Positions 30,894 to 37,763 of a stretch of 64,000 bases of DNA are shown here, one piece after another. Each line of letters opens with the position of its first letter. The first letter of the stretch is position 1. This DNA is from Xenorhabdus ishibashii. GTDB taxonomy: Bacteria; Pseudomonadota; Gammaproteobacteria; Enterobacterales; Enterobacteriaceae. Under the pieces are notes generated by a model. It saw nothing but the letters and a program-made list of their open reading frames with translations. It searched no databases and had not been told where the DNA came from. Position numbers and translations under genes: made by a program. The stretch covers positions 1,178,001 through 1,242,000 of the forward strand of contig NZ_NJAK01000001.1 of assembly GCF_002632755.1 (NCBI RefSeq), given 5' to 3'.

Positions 30894-31676
30894 TTATTTT
30901 CGGCTAAATCCCTGATATTCAAACAATGGCTGAAACCCAATACGCCTGTACAATCCATTACCATAGTGAGAGGCATCTAAATAGCACGCAGTTGCACCAT
31001 CTTGTTTAGCTTTATTCAGCACATGATTGATCAAAGCAAAAGCATATCCTCTTCTCTGTTTTCCCACCACCGTACTAATCTCATCAAGACGGACAAAATT
31101 ATTTAATCTTGATAGAGTTAAAGAACAGACCGGCAACTCATCAATATACAAGGCATAATGTTGCAAATTCTTTCCTGCATCCAAAGCCGCCTGATGGCAT
31201 TTTTGGTATTGTCCAGAAATAGCATCATCTGACTCAAATGCACTTTCTACCGGGATAGCCCAATCATCCAAACAGAGGTCAACACACCGGATGTCATATT
31301 TCATGACTGAGACATTGTCCATCTGCCAATTCATCAAATCAAGTTGCATAGCTGTAGTTATGCTATCAGCATCCAACACAAATCCAGCCTGCTGAATCAC
31401 CCCTAAAAGTTGACTATCTGGCTCTACAGCAACAATCGTAAAAGGAACATAAGTTTTCTCTTCCAGTAATCGAATTCCCTTTTGTACATCTCCAGCAGTC
31501 TGTTAATTAACATCAATCACCAACAAAAAATTCAATGAACGCGTTTCAACCCCTGTCACATAGGCTCGAACACTTTCACTAATATGTTGTTGGGACATTT
31601 GGCTAATAGACGAAAAAAAGTAATCTTCTATTTGGTGATGGCACCAAATAGCAGCCGATAGCTGATGTTTTTTCAT
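30894..31676 (-). pseudogene. GNAT-like acetyltransferase, interrupted by an in-frame stop
   Basis: A 261-codon frame starts at MKKHQLSAAIWCHHQIEDYF (31676) and is continuous except for one TAA at 31503-31505, codon 58, after LNFLLVIDVN. The sequence then continues in the same frame without any shift (QTAGDVQKGIRLLEEKTYVP) to the natural stop. The second half has GNAT-like features: a strand LPVCSLTLSRL, an acetyl-CoA loop region VVGKQRRGYAFALINHVL and the late YLDASHYGNGLYRRIGFQ. The stop-free 3' part could start at a GTG at 31400 (168 residues), but nothing supports that as a natural start. A single-base nonsense mutation is the simplest reading; the substrate is unknown. Confidence 0.7.
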
Positions 31677-31962
31677 ATTTATTTACCAAATTTTTTTGAA
31701 AAGTATAAGAACGTTGGAAAATCAATGAAAAACACAAAACGAAACTAACAAGATTTTCTTGACCACATTATGGTCAGAGAGCAAAAAACAATCAGAAATA
31801 TTTATTATAAAAGCTACCAACATCACTAAAAAAGATTTTCAGATTACTTCCAATCGGCTGAAATACATTAAAAGATACTAATTATTGTATATAAAACACG
31901 CATATGAATTTTTGGGGCTAGACCTGGCATCAAACTGTGCCGTATAATCCTCCCTGTTCAAC
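31677..31962 (+). promoter_or_regulatory. Spacer holding the tRNA-Ile promoter
   Basis: A consensus -10 box TATAAT lies at 31943-31948, 15 bp before the mature tRNA 5' end, followed by a C-rich discriminator (CCTCCC). The -35 region is weak (TAGACC at 31918-31923). The rest is AT-rich with no coding frame. Confidence 0.6.
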
Positions 31963-32038
31963 GGCCCCTTAGCTCAGTGGTTAGAGCAGGCGACTCATAA
32001 TCGCTTGGTCGCTGGTTCAAGTCCAGCAGGGGCCACCA
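31963..32038 (+). tRNA. ileX: tRNA-Ile2 with CAU anticodon (lysidine type)
   Basis: The 76-base gene folds as a full cloverleaf with GGCCCCT/AGGGGCC acceptor stem, encoded CCA and anticodon CAT at 31996-31998. The body matches the enterobacterial minor tRNA-Ile2 (ileX), in which C34 is changed to lysidine by TilS so that it reads AUA, rather than a methionine tRNA. E. coli ileX also lies downstream of rpoD. The 3' part is the attachment site of the prophage; the integrated phage restores an identical 3' end, so the tRNA is intact. Confidence 0.95.
31993..32038 (+). repeat. attL core (46-bp direct repeat, within the tRNA gene)
   Basis: The 3' part of the tRNA, from the anticodon stem to the CCA end, is repeated exactly at 61489-61534. 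The identity stops at the base after CCA on both sides (A here, G at the other end) and at the base before the repeat. This defines the attachment core. Confidence 0.93.
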
Positions 32039-32066
32039 AATTTTAGCTGTTAAATCAGCATATTAG

Positions 32067-32092
32067 GCCACTCTTAGATGAGTGGCTTTTTT
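32067..32092 (+). terminator. Terminator after the tRNA, supplied by the prophage
   Basis: The arms GCCACTC and GAGTGGC form a perfect 7-bp stem followed by six T. It lies 29 bp inside the prophage end and so replaces the host terminator, which is now at the far end next to attR. Confidence 0.85.
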
Positions 32093-32106
32093 GTGTCTGT
32101 GAGACA

Positions 32107-32126
32107 GTGTCGCAAAAGTGTCGCAC
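32107..32126 (+). promoter_or_regulatory. Candidate integrase arm-type sites near attL
   Basis: Two tandem 11-bp units, GTGTCGCAAAA and GTGTCGCACGA, lie 69 bp inside attL. The same 11-bp unit is found twice in tandem and once inverted next to attR, and I did not notice it elsewhere in the prophage. Repeats of this kind beside the att core are typical of integrase or Cox binding sites. Confidence 0.6.
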
Positions 32127-32238
32127 GAGATTTAATGACTCTCTACATACAACCTCTCGTTTAATGTTTTTTTTCAATCAATCTCAATTAGCAGTAGTTT
32201 TTTGTGTATATCGGATATTTATCTAAAGGATGATTCAC

Positions 32239-33021
32239 ATGATGAATTACAAGGCAGCATCTGACTCTGAATTACTGGCAGAACTTAATAAGCTATCGGG
32301 TGATAGCTCTGTTGGCATATCAAGCAGAAAAAAAGAGTTTCTTTATGTGGTTAGACATCTGGAAACTGACGAACGCGCCATAGCCGTTCTATCTGGTGAT
32401 TTAGATGGCAAGAAAGGGACATTGATCTTACTGACCAGTATTAATATTCATTTCATAAGAATCAGCCTGTTCAAAAAAATACATCACGATAAATTCCCTA
32501 TAGTATTGATAACGAAGTGTGACGATAAGAAAGGGCTGTTATTTTCAAAAATCATATTCAATATTAATCATGAGCAAGAGTATGTTTTCAGCAATATTGA
32601 GAAAAAGGCTCTGGATAAGTTTCTTCCCCGTTTAAATGAATCTATCACTGCTTATGAAGCTTTATCATATGAACAAGATGAGCAGCAAGCTCCCACCTCT
32701 CAACCTGAGATAACCTCCCTGCATTCAGACGAATCTAAGCCATCTATTTTAGATACAAGCTCTTTGGTAGAAAAATTAGAACTCATTGAAGAATTGAAAG
32801 ATTTTGAAACTATCAATAACAAAGAATTTAACATACTAAAAAATTACATCTTGGAATCGAACCTTGACAATAGGTTAGCCACGGTAAACATAAAAACATT
32901 GTGTGAGGATTTAGATAGGTTAAATGATTTTGTTAATGAGGGTGTTATCACAAAAAAAGATTTCTCCACTCAAAAGCAAGCCCTGTTAGCAGCATTACCA
33001 ACTAACAATCAATCTCAATAA
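32239..33021 (+). CDS. Prophage cargo protein with PH-like and SHOCT-like domains
   Basis: I do not recognise a named family. The start at MMNYKAASDSELLAEL is chosen because AAAGGA ends eight bases upstream; an ATG nine bases earlier overlaps that site. The 260-residue product has a beta-rich middle (about residues 35-125, VVRHLETDERAIAVLSGDL, KGTLILLTSINIHFIRI) resembling bacterial YokE-type PH domains, a polar linker, and two C-terminal helical units like SHOCT motifs, the last being LNDFVNEGVITKKDFSTQKQ. It lies between attL and the structural genes on the opposite strand, the usual place for cargo. Its base composition is AT-richer than the phage structural genes, suggesting a separate origin. 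Confidence 0.8.
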   Translation: MMNYKAASDSELLAELNKLSGDSSVGISSRKKEFLYVVRHLETDERAIAVLSGDLDGKKGTLILLTSINIHFIRISLFKKIHHDKFPIVLITKCDDKKGLLFSKIIFNINHEQEYVFSNIEKKALDKFLPRLNESITAYEALSYEQDEQQAPTSQPEITSLHSDESKPSILDTSSLVEKLELIEELKDFETINNKEFNILKNYILESNLDNRLATVNIKTLCEDLDRLNDFVNEGVITKKDFSTQKQALLAALPTNNQSQ

Positions 33022-33472
33022 ATTTCAGTTCCTTTTCTTTCGCAAGGCCGCATAAATCCTGAATTCTTTAACATGATGCGGCTTTGTCATGTGATCCAAT
33101 AACTTCACGTAAAATATAATTTTTCTTTTAAAATCATCATATTAATATTATCCCCGCGATCCGTTTGCGATCCAAAAACTGGAATTCCCTGAAAATCTTT
33201 TCACGCCTTTCAGTTCGGGATTTTTCCCACACCGCCAGTACTGGCGCGCTCTGCCGATTCGGTTTGTCGAATTTTAAAACTGAAAAAACTTTTTGATCCA
33301 AAACGTGCAGGCGGGTGCGGTGTAGTCCGTTTTACGTGGGGCTTCCGTTTATTTCGTGGGGATTACGTGGCGTATACGCGAGGTGGTGACGCGATCCAAA
33401 TAAACCGCATCCAGACAGCAAGTTAATCAGTGAGTGGCTTATAGAGCGTCTGGTTGCGTTTGGTGAGGGCGT
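33022..33472. other. Non-coding stretch after the PH-like gene
   Basis: About 450 bp without a credible coding frame. A hairpin with arms GCCGCAT (33047-33053) and ATGCGGC (33076-33082) may end the PH-like gene transcript. The word GATCCAAA recurs with slight changes near 33175, 33296 and 33393. The right part, GC-richer, may be residue of lost phage sequence; I cannot assign it. Confidence 0.45.
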
Positions 33473-33500
33473 AAAAAAGGCCACGGTTTAAGGTGGCCTT
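33473..33500 (-). terminator. Intrinsic terminator of hicAB
   Basis: On the minus strand the arms AAGGCCAC and GTGGCCTT form a perfect 8-bp stem followed by TTTTTTAC. It begins 16 bp after the hicB stop. Confidence 0.85.
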
Positions 33501-33515
33501 GGATAGTGATCTCAG

Positions 33516-33932
33516 TTACTTGATCGACAGGGTTAATTGATGCCCGATAGCACTTGCCGCCTTAGCGACCGTATCAATCTTGGTCGAATGATGCAGGTCA
33601 AACAGGCGGGTCACTTCCTGTTTCTTCACGCCCATACGGTGCGCAAGTTCAGTTTGTGTCAGGCTGGAATCCACAAACGCATTGAGCATCAACACCTTTG
33701 AGGCCACGCTTAAGGGCACATCGACATAATCATCACCGGGCTTTATCGGGCTGGGTGAGGGAATTTTCTTACTGTCTTCGAAGTAGAATTCGAAACAGGT
33801 TACCAGCGCATCAAGCGCCATCTCTAACGCTTCCTCCCGTGTTTCCCCTTGGGTCAAGGCTTCGGGGATATCTGGGATTGAGACGAAATAACCACCCTCT
33901 TCTACAGGTTCGAGTATTACGGGATATCGCAT
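33516..33932 (-). CDS. hicB: HicB-type antitoxin
   Basis: HicB neutralises the HicA mRNA interferase and represses its own operon. The 138-residue protein has the N-terminal degenerate RNase-H-like fold with MRYPVILEP, GGYFVSIPDIPEALTQGET and EALEMALDAL (residues 1-45), a linker, and a C-terminal helix-turn-helix of the Xre type (LTQTELAHRMGVKKQEVTRLF, about 91-112). That HTH-bearing form is the long HicB class. hicA lies 54 bp upstream on the same strand. As an addiction cassette it may help retain the prophage. Confidence 0.93.
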   Translation of the reverse strand: MRYPVILEPVEEGGYFVSIPDIPEALTQGETREEALEMALDALVTCFEFYFEDSKKIPSPSPIKPGDDYVDVPLSVASKVLMLNAFVDSSLTQTELAHRMGVKKQEVTRLFDLHHSTKIDTVAKAASAIGHQLTLSIK

Positions 33933-33960
33933 AGTATTTGATAGTGAAGCTGTGCGAGAA

Positions 33961-33985
33961 CCCGCCTCTGATGAGACGGGTTTTT
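33961..33985. other. Hairpin in the hicA-hicB spacer
   Basis: Around 33959-33984, AACCCG and CGGGTT flank an inner CTC/GAG pair, with one mismatch. The T tract (TTTTTATT) lies on the plus-strand side, so it would stop plus-strand transcripts; on the minus strand it is a plain hairpin between toxin and antitoxin genes and might affect mRNA decay or hicB translation. Confidence 0.4.
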
Positions 33986-33986
33986 A

Positions 33987-34160
33987 TTACAATCCTAACT
34001 GCTTGATGATTGCTTTCCTCAGTGGTTCTTTTATCTCATGGGCGGGGTGCCTTGGCATGACGCTGTACTTCCCCTTATACCTCAGTTTCAGATGGTTTGT
34101 CCCGTTTGAAACTTCGACGCCCTGAGCTTCCAGCCACCGTCTAAACTCGCTTTGCTTCAC
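33987..34160 (-). CDS. hicA: HicA-type mRNA interferase toxin
   Basis: HicA cleaves mRNA. The gene is short (57 residues) and starts with GTG: the minus strand reads GGAGGAGCA then GTG AAG, giving a near-perfect ribosome binding site. The product begins MKQSEFRRWLEAQGVEVSNG, then TNHLKLRYKGKYSVMPRH, with the catalytic His of the double-stranded RNA-binding-like fold in GTNHLKL, and ends in RKAIIKQLGL. The toxin-first order is usual for hicAB. The GTG start overlaps a four-codon ATG frame (ATG GAG GAG CAG TGA), which might reduce toxin translation. Confidence 0.9.
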   Translation of the reverse strand: MKQSEFRRWLEAQGVEVSNGTNHLKLRYKGKYSVMPRHPAHEIKEPLRKAIIKQLGL

Positions 34161-34189
34161 TGCTCCTCCATTCTGTTGAACATGAGATT

Positions 34190-34218
34190 ATAGTAAGCAT
34201 TTATGCTTACCATGTCAA
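34190..34218 (-). promoter_or_regulatory. hicA promoter with embedded operator
   Basis: On the minus strand TTGACA (34218-34213) and TACTAT (34195-34190) are 17 bp apart, close to the sigma-70 consensus. Between and overlapping them is a perfect inverted repeat, arms GTAAGCA and TGCTTAC with a 4-base centre (34193-34210). The position is right for autorepression by the HTH of HicB. The promoter lies about 30 bp before the GTG start of hicA. Confidence 0.7.
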
Positions 34219-34476
34219 CATTTTTGTTTACACAAAAAGAGGAAGATAAAAATAAACCCCGCCGAAGCAGGGTTACTTGATAAACAGACAATCAATTGGT
34301 GAGGTTGGCTTCTTTGCTTTTACGCTTGGTGCAGGATATTTGCCTGTGTGCTATACGAAATTGGTAGCCTCGGCTCTAGCGCGACACATCTAAACTAACG
34401 TCTTCAGTCTAATATCTGTAGCATAAAATATCAACCTATGGTACGGCGCAGAGGATCTCACACAAATAAACGATAT
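34219..34476. other. Spacer between hicA and the tail spike gene, no gene
   Basis: About 260 bp after the late operon's last gene. AACCC and GGGTT near 34257-34278 could form a weak terminator for the late tail operon. I see no coding frame with a ribosome binding site. Confidence 0.4.
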
Positions 34477-36114
34477 TCAGCCAATCACCGGCGAATATTT
34501 CTGTTTCAGTCCATCCGATTTATAGGCTGTGTTTCTTATCGCGCTGGCGTTCTGCGGTGTGCCGGTGTTGTGATGGGTATGGGCGGCGGTCAGTTCGGCC
34601 AACTCCTTAACCACATCCAGTGTCTCTAACATCAACGTCATCACGTTAAGTTGTTGGCTGCCCACCCAAACCACCGGCGCCACGATCTCTTGTTTGACTC
34701 CGGCAATGCTTTGCTTAAGCATCCCGATTTTCTCAATCAGCTTTTGGCCAACCTCGATATTCGCGTCTTTCTCCACACTGGCAACCAGATTTGATGACGT
34801 TGCCATACAGTAATCCCCGTCCGCAATGTGCTGGACAGCGCCCGCCAGTAGTGTTGATGTGCCTAAAACTATCGTTTTATCTGTGGCCTGTAGGGTGGTT
34901 TCCCGTGCTACCACGGTACGGGTTTCTGTATCGGCCTTAACTTCGCGGTGCATAGACGATTCATTAATGGTCTGGTCGGTCTGCCTGATCCAACTGCCTT
35001 CCTGTGTGACCCGTTGCGAGACTTCCGCCCGCTGCTGCTGCAATTGTTCACCGGGCTTAATATCGGGCAGCGTGTTGCCCTGGCTTAAGGTCTGGCGGAT
35101 AAAGGGCTTGTCAGGTCGGCCACCCTCGAAAGCAATCTCAACCACGGTGCCGATGGGCGGATACTGGAACATGCCCGATTCAGCGCCTGCCATCGGCAAC
35201 GGCAACGGGACAGCACGGTAAACTGGCGCGGCGGCGTCTTTGCCGTCCGATTCCAGCAATTGCACATCAACCGCATAGCGTGGCCGGAAGGGATCGGCCA
35301 TATCGCCGCTGGCCGTGTTTTCGGTGTGGGCTTCAATGCGAGCAAATTTGGGCAGGTGCGTGCCCGCCGATAATTCCGGGTAAGCGGCATCAACCTGGCG
35401 CTGAGCGGGGGTTTTATCCGCGGCCTTCCCGTTGGGCAACCACGTGAGGGTCATATTTTCGTTGTTCAGGTTGACCTTGCAAAGCCGCTGCTGGTTGACC
35501 ACAAAACCGGGGCGCAGGGATTGGATCATCGGAATGGTCATCGTATTGCCCGCGGTCTGTTGCTGGCTAAATTCATTGGGGATCTCGACTGGATTACCCT
35601 GAAACATCGAATGCGCCCAACTGCCCAGATAGACCGAACCATCCGGCAATTGGTGCCAGATATAATCGTCAATGGCAAAGACCTGCCCCAGATTTGCCAA
35701 TAGCTGGTAGCCTGTGCCGTGATGGGTATAGTGCGGGATCGGCTTATCCGTATAAGGTGCCTCCGGTAAGGTGAACGTCAGGCCGCTGTGCGCCTGCAAC
35801 CAGTCTACTATCTGGCGCAAGGTCGGGTGCTGAAACGAGCACGGCCACGCTTTATCAAACACACCAACCAGCTCACGCACAAACAAGCGCTGATAACCAT
35901 TCTGGGCAGGCTGTGAACGTTCCACATAGCCCGTAAACCAGCGCAGCACCAAATCGGTATAGCCCACATCCAGGCGCACCAGTTTTCCGGTGTAATCGGT
36001 CGTGGTTTCCGCCGTGATAAAACCCCGGCCACAAGATGAAAGTTCCAACATAATATTGACGTCAACCAAATGGATCTCATCACCGGACAGGTAAAGTCGG
36101 TTAATCGGTTTCAT
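34477..36114 (-). CDS. Tail hub/spike protein (gpD-like hub fused to gpV-like spike)
   Basis: This is the last gene of the late tail block. The 545-residue protein seems to combine two functions that are separate in P2. The N-terminal part (about residues 1-225, KPINRLYLSGDEIHLVDVNIM to NEFSQQQ) resembles the gpD/gp27-like hub. From about residue 265 an OB-fold segment (YAVDVQLLESDGKD, MFQYPPIGTVVEIAFEGGRPDKPFIRQTL) matches the gpV/VgrG type, followed by a repetitive beta stretch (TETRTVVARETTLQATDKTIVLGTS) typical of a spike prism. The C terminus has HTHHNTGTPQ. It should form the membrane-piercing tip. Function is inferred from domain pattern and position. Confidence 0.8.
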   Translation of the reverse strand: MKPINRLYLSGDEIHLVDVNIMLELSSCGRGFITAETTTDYTGKLVRLDVGYTDLVLRWFTGYVERSQPAQNGYQRLFVRELVGVFDKAWPCSFQHPTLRQIVDWLQAHSGLTFTLPEAPYTDKPIPHYTHHGTGYQLLANLGQVFAIDDYIWHQLPDGSVYLGSWAHSMFQGNPVEIPNEFSQQQTAGNTMTIPMIQSLRPGFVVNQQRLCKVNLNNENMTLTWLPNGKAADKTPAQRQVDAAYPELSAGTHLPKFARIEAHTENTASGDMADPFRPRYAVDVQLLESDGKDAAAPVYRAVPLPLPMAGAESGMFQYPPIGTVVEIAFEGGRPDKPFIRQTLSQGNTLPDIKPGEQLQQQRAEVSQRVTQEGSWIRQTDQTINESSMHREVKADTETRTVVARETTLQATDKTIVLGTSTLLAGAVQHIADGDYCMATSSNLVASVEKDANIEVGQKLIEKIGMLKQSIAGVKQEIVAPVVWVGSQQLNVMTLMLETLDVVKELAELTAAHTHHNTGTPQNASAIRNTAYKSDGLKQKYSPVIG

Positions 36115-36646
36115 TTGCTGACCCTATACTGTCATTAATGGGCTTTAACACCTCGCGTTCAAACCAGCTTAACTTTTCTGGCTCTTCCCTGGCGGCACCG
36201 CTTCCCTGCCCTGTTTGTTTTTTGGCTGAAACATTGCCAGAGGCGCGGGCATCGCGTTTTTCAGATACCGACAAATGTTCCCGTAAGGTAAAGGTCACTT
36301 GCCAGGCCTGCTTACCGTCCACTTTGCTGGCATCAATTGTGCCCGTAAACGTGCCGATACGAAAGTTAATGGCCTGGGCGGTCAGGTTGGCGACCCGGTA
36401 GCGTTTCAGGTTGCCATTGTCTTTCGCTTCCGCCAACGCGAACAGGCGGGACAGGGTTTTCTGTTCGGTAAAGGGAATAATGCCCGTGATACGCAGCTCT
36501 TTCGGCTTAATGCCCTGTTCAGCCACCGCCGTACTGGAAGACTGTCCGCTCTGGTCGGTATCCTGAAACATCATGGAGGGGGTAACAGTGAGACTTTTTA
36601 AGGGGATCGCCTCGCCATCAAGGGCGAGGGTGATAATTTGGCTCAT
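36101..36646 (-). CDS. HP1-type tail/baseplate protein, unassigned
   Basis: I recognise this only as a tail-module protein of HP1-like phages by position. The 181-residue product begins [20 protein letters not shown], is beta-rich in its first 120 residues (RYRVANLTAQAINFRIGTFT, KQAWQVTFTLREHL) and ends with a polar, basic segment. It overlaps the spike gene by 14 bp and the upstream gene by 29 bp, so it belongs to the same translationally coupled block. A baseplate role is likely but not shown. Confidence 0.7.
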   Translation of the reverse strand: MSQIITLALDGEAIPLKSLTVTPSMMFQDTDQSGQSSSTAVAEQGIKPKELRITGIIPFTEQKTLSRLFALAEAKDNGNLKRYRVANLTAQAINFRIGTFTGTIDASKVDGKQAWQVTFTLREHLSVSEKRDARASGNVSAKKQTGQGSGAAREEPEKLSWFEREVLKPINDSIGSANETD

Positions 36647-37367
36647 GCGATAGCATCCTTTCTAATGGGCGAAGATCATCTCCGGCAAATAACGTTGCCA
36701 GGGTATAAACCGCGTCGGGTTCGGGAATATTCTGTCGCAGTTTCTCCGCAATGTGTGTGCCATTCCCTTTCCCTGAGAACGCCCAAACCGTGGCAGATTT
36801 TCCCGCCAACCCAATCATGGCATCGGCGACTTGCTGCAACGCAGATTGCCGGGTGGAAGTAAAGGTAGATAATTGGGATTTTAACCCGGCAATACCACTG
36901 CCTGCACTGGCCTGTGCTTTGGCCTGTTCGATTAATTGTGCATTGACGGCCAAGCGGCTGGTTGCGGTTGACAGCGGTTGCGGCAATGGCAGCCCACCGC
37001 CCTGCTTGCCCGGCAATTGCATCTTGGTGATAGCAAGGCTTTCTGCTGTTTTTGCCATACGCTTGACCTGGGCAAACACCGGAAGCGGTAACACCGATGA
37101 AAATTGCATTAAATTCTGCATAAATTCATCGTGGGTCTTAGCGCAGATCATCAGAACAACCGCGTTCAGATTCCCTGCACCTATCAATTTATTTGCCAGA
37201 TAATGAAGGGCGTTTGTCGGGCTTAGGTAACTGCCGCTGTCTGCCTGCTGCCCGACACCATAAATAAACGGGTGTACGGGCACAATGGCGACCGATATCC
37301 CCGACAAATTCGGGGACAGTTGCAGGGTTTTATGCTGCCATCGCATCACTCTGGTTGCTCCGGCCAA
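36618..37367 (-). CDS. HP1-type tail-module protein, unassigned
   Basis: A 249-residue protein without a motif I can name. It begins [20 protein letters not shown]; the middle is Ala/Gln/Ser-rich and probably helical ([41 protein letters not shown]). It overlaps the genes on both sides and so is part of the tail operon. The position after the tail fibre assembly gene suggests a baseplate or fibre-attachment role. Confidence 0.65.
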   Translation of the reverse strand: MAGATRVMRWQHKTLQLSPNLSGISVAIVPVHPFIYGVGQQADSGSYLSPTNALHYLANKLIGAGNLNAVVLMICAKTHDEFMQNLMQFSSVLPLPVFAQVKRMAKTAESLAITKMQLPGKQGGGLPLPQPLSTATSRLAVNAQLIEQAKAQASAGSGIAGLKSQLSTFTSTRQSALQQVADAMIGLAGKSATVWAFSGKGNGTHIAEKLRQNIPEPDAVYTLATLFAGDDLRPLERMLSHEPNYHPRP

Positions 37368-37762
37368 TCAATATGAGAGGCGATAGCACAATCTACCCGG
37401 TTGAGTAGCACCCTGTAGCGGCGCCATTGGGTTAATGTCGATTTTTCTACGTCAGTAGCTAACCCTAAATCAACCGCATCCTGACAAATATCAATTTTTT
37501 CTTTGGCAATCTTTATCAGGTACTGTTTTTTAGATTCCGCACGGTGTTGTAATTCTGTCGGTGTGGGCGGTGGGATATCTGCCCATACGGGCAGACCATC
37601 TTTGTCTGCACTCAGCATTTTACCTTCTGGTGGGATCGAAAAATCAAGGTAAGTTTCTTCACTCACTTCTCTACCCTCATCCGGCCAAGAGCCAGCGTCC
37701 ATATAACGTGGCTGCAATTTAACGGGATAAAATGAATTTGTTTTAGCGCTGTATACGTACAT
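37346..37762 (-). CDS. Tail fibre assembly chaperone
   Basis: The 138-residue protein belongs to the caudoviral tail fibre assembly (gpG/Tfa) type: an N-terminal part beginning [16 protein letters not shown], a Pro-rich centre ([17 protein letters not shown]) and the C-terminal helical [16 protein letters not shown] segment that is the strongest family signature. It starts one base after the tail fibre stop and should help fold or trimerise that fibre. Confidence 0.9.
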   Translation of the reverse strand: MYVYSAKTNSFYPVKLQPRYMDAGSWPDEGREVSEETYLDFSIPPEGKMLSADKDGLPVWADIPPPTPTELQHRAESKKQYLIKIAKEKIDICQDAVDLGLATDVEKSTLTQWRRYRVLLNRVDCAIASHIDWPEQPE

Positions 37763-37763
37763 A

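Noticed and set aside
31993..31999. Reading the tRNA as a methionine tRNA because of its CAU anticodon
   Set aside because: The acceptor stem and body match the minor isoleucine tRNA (ileX type), and the place after rpoD agrees.
33022..33472. Possible origin or cos site from recurring GATCCAAA words
   Set aside because: The words are few, unevenly spaced and not at the place where P2-like cos sites lie; there is no further support.
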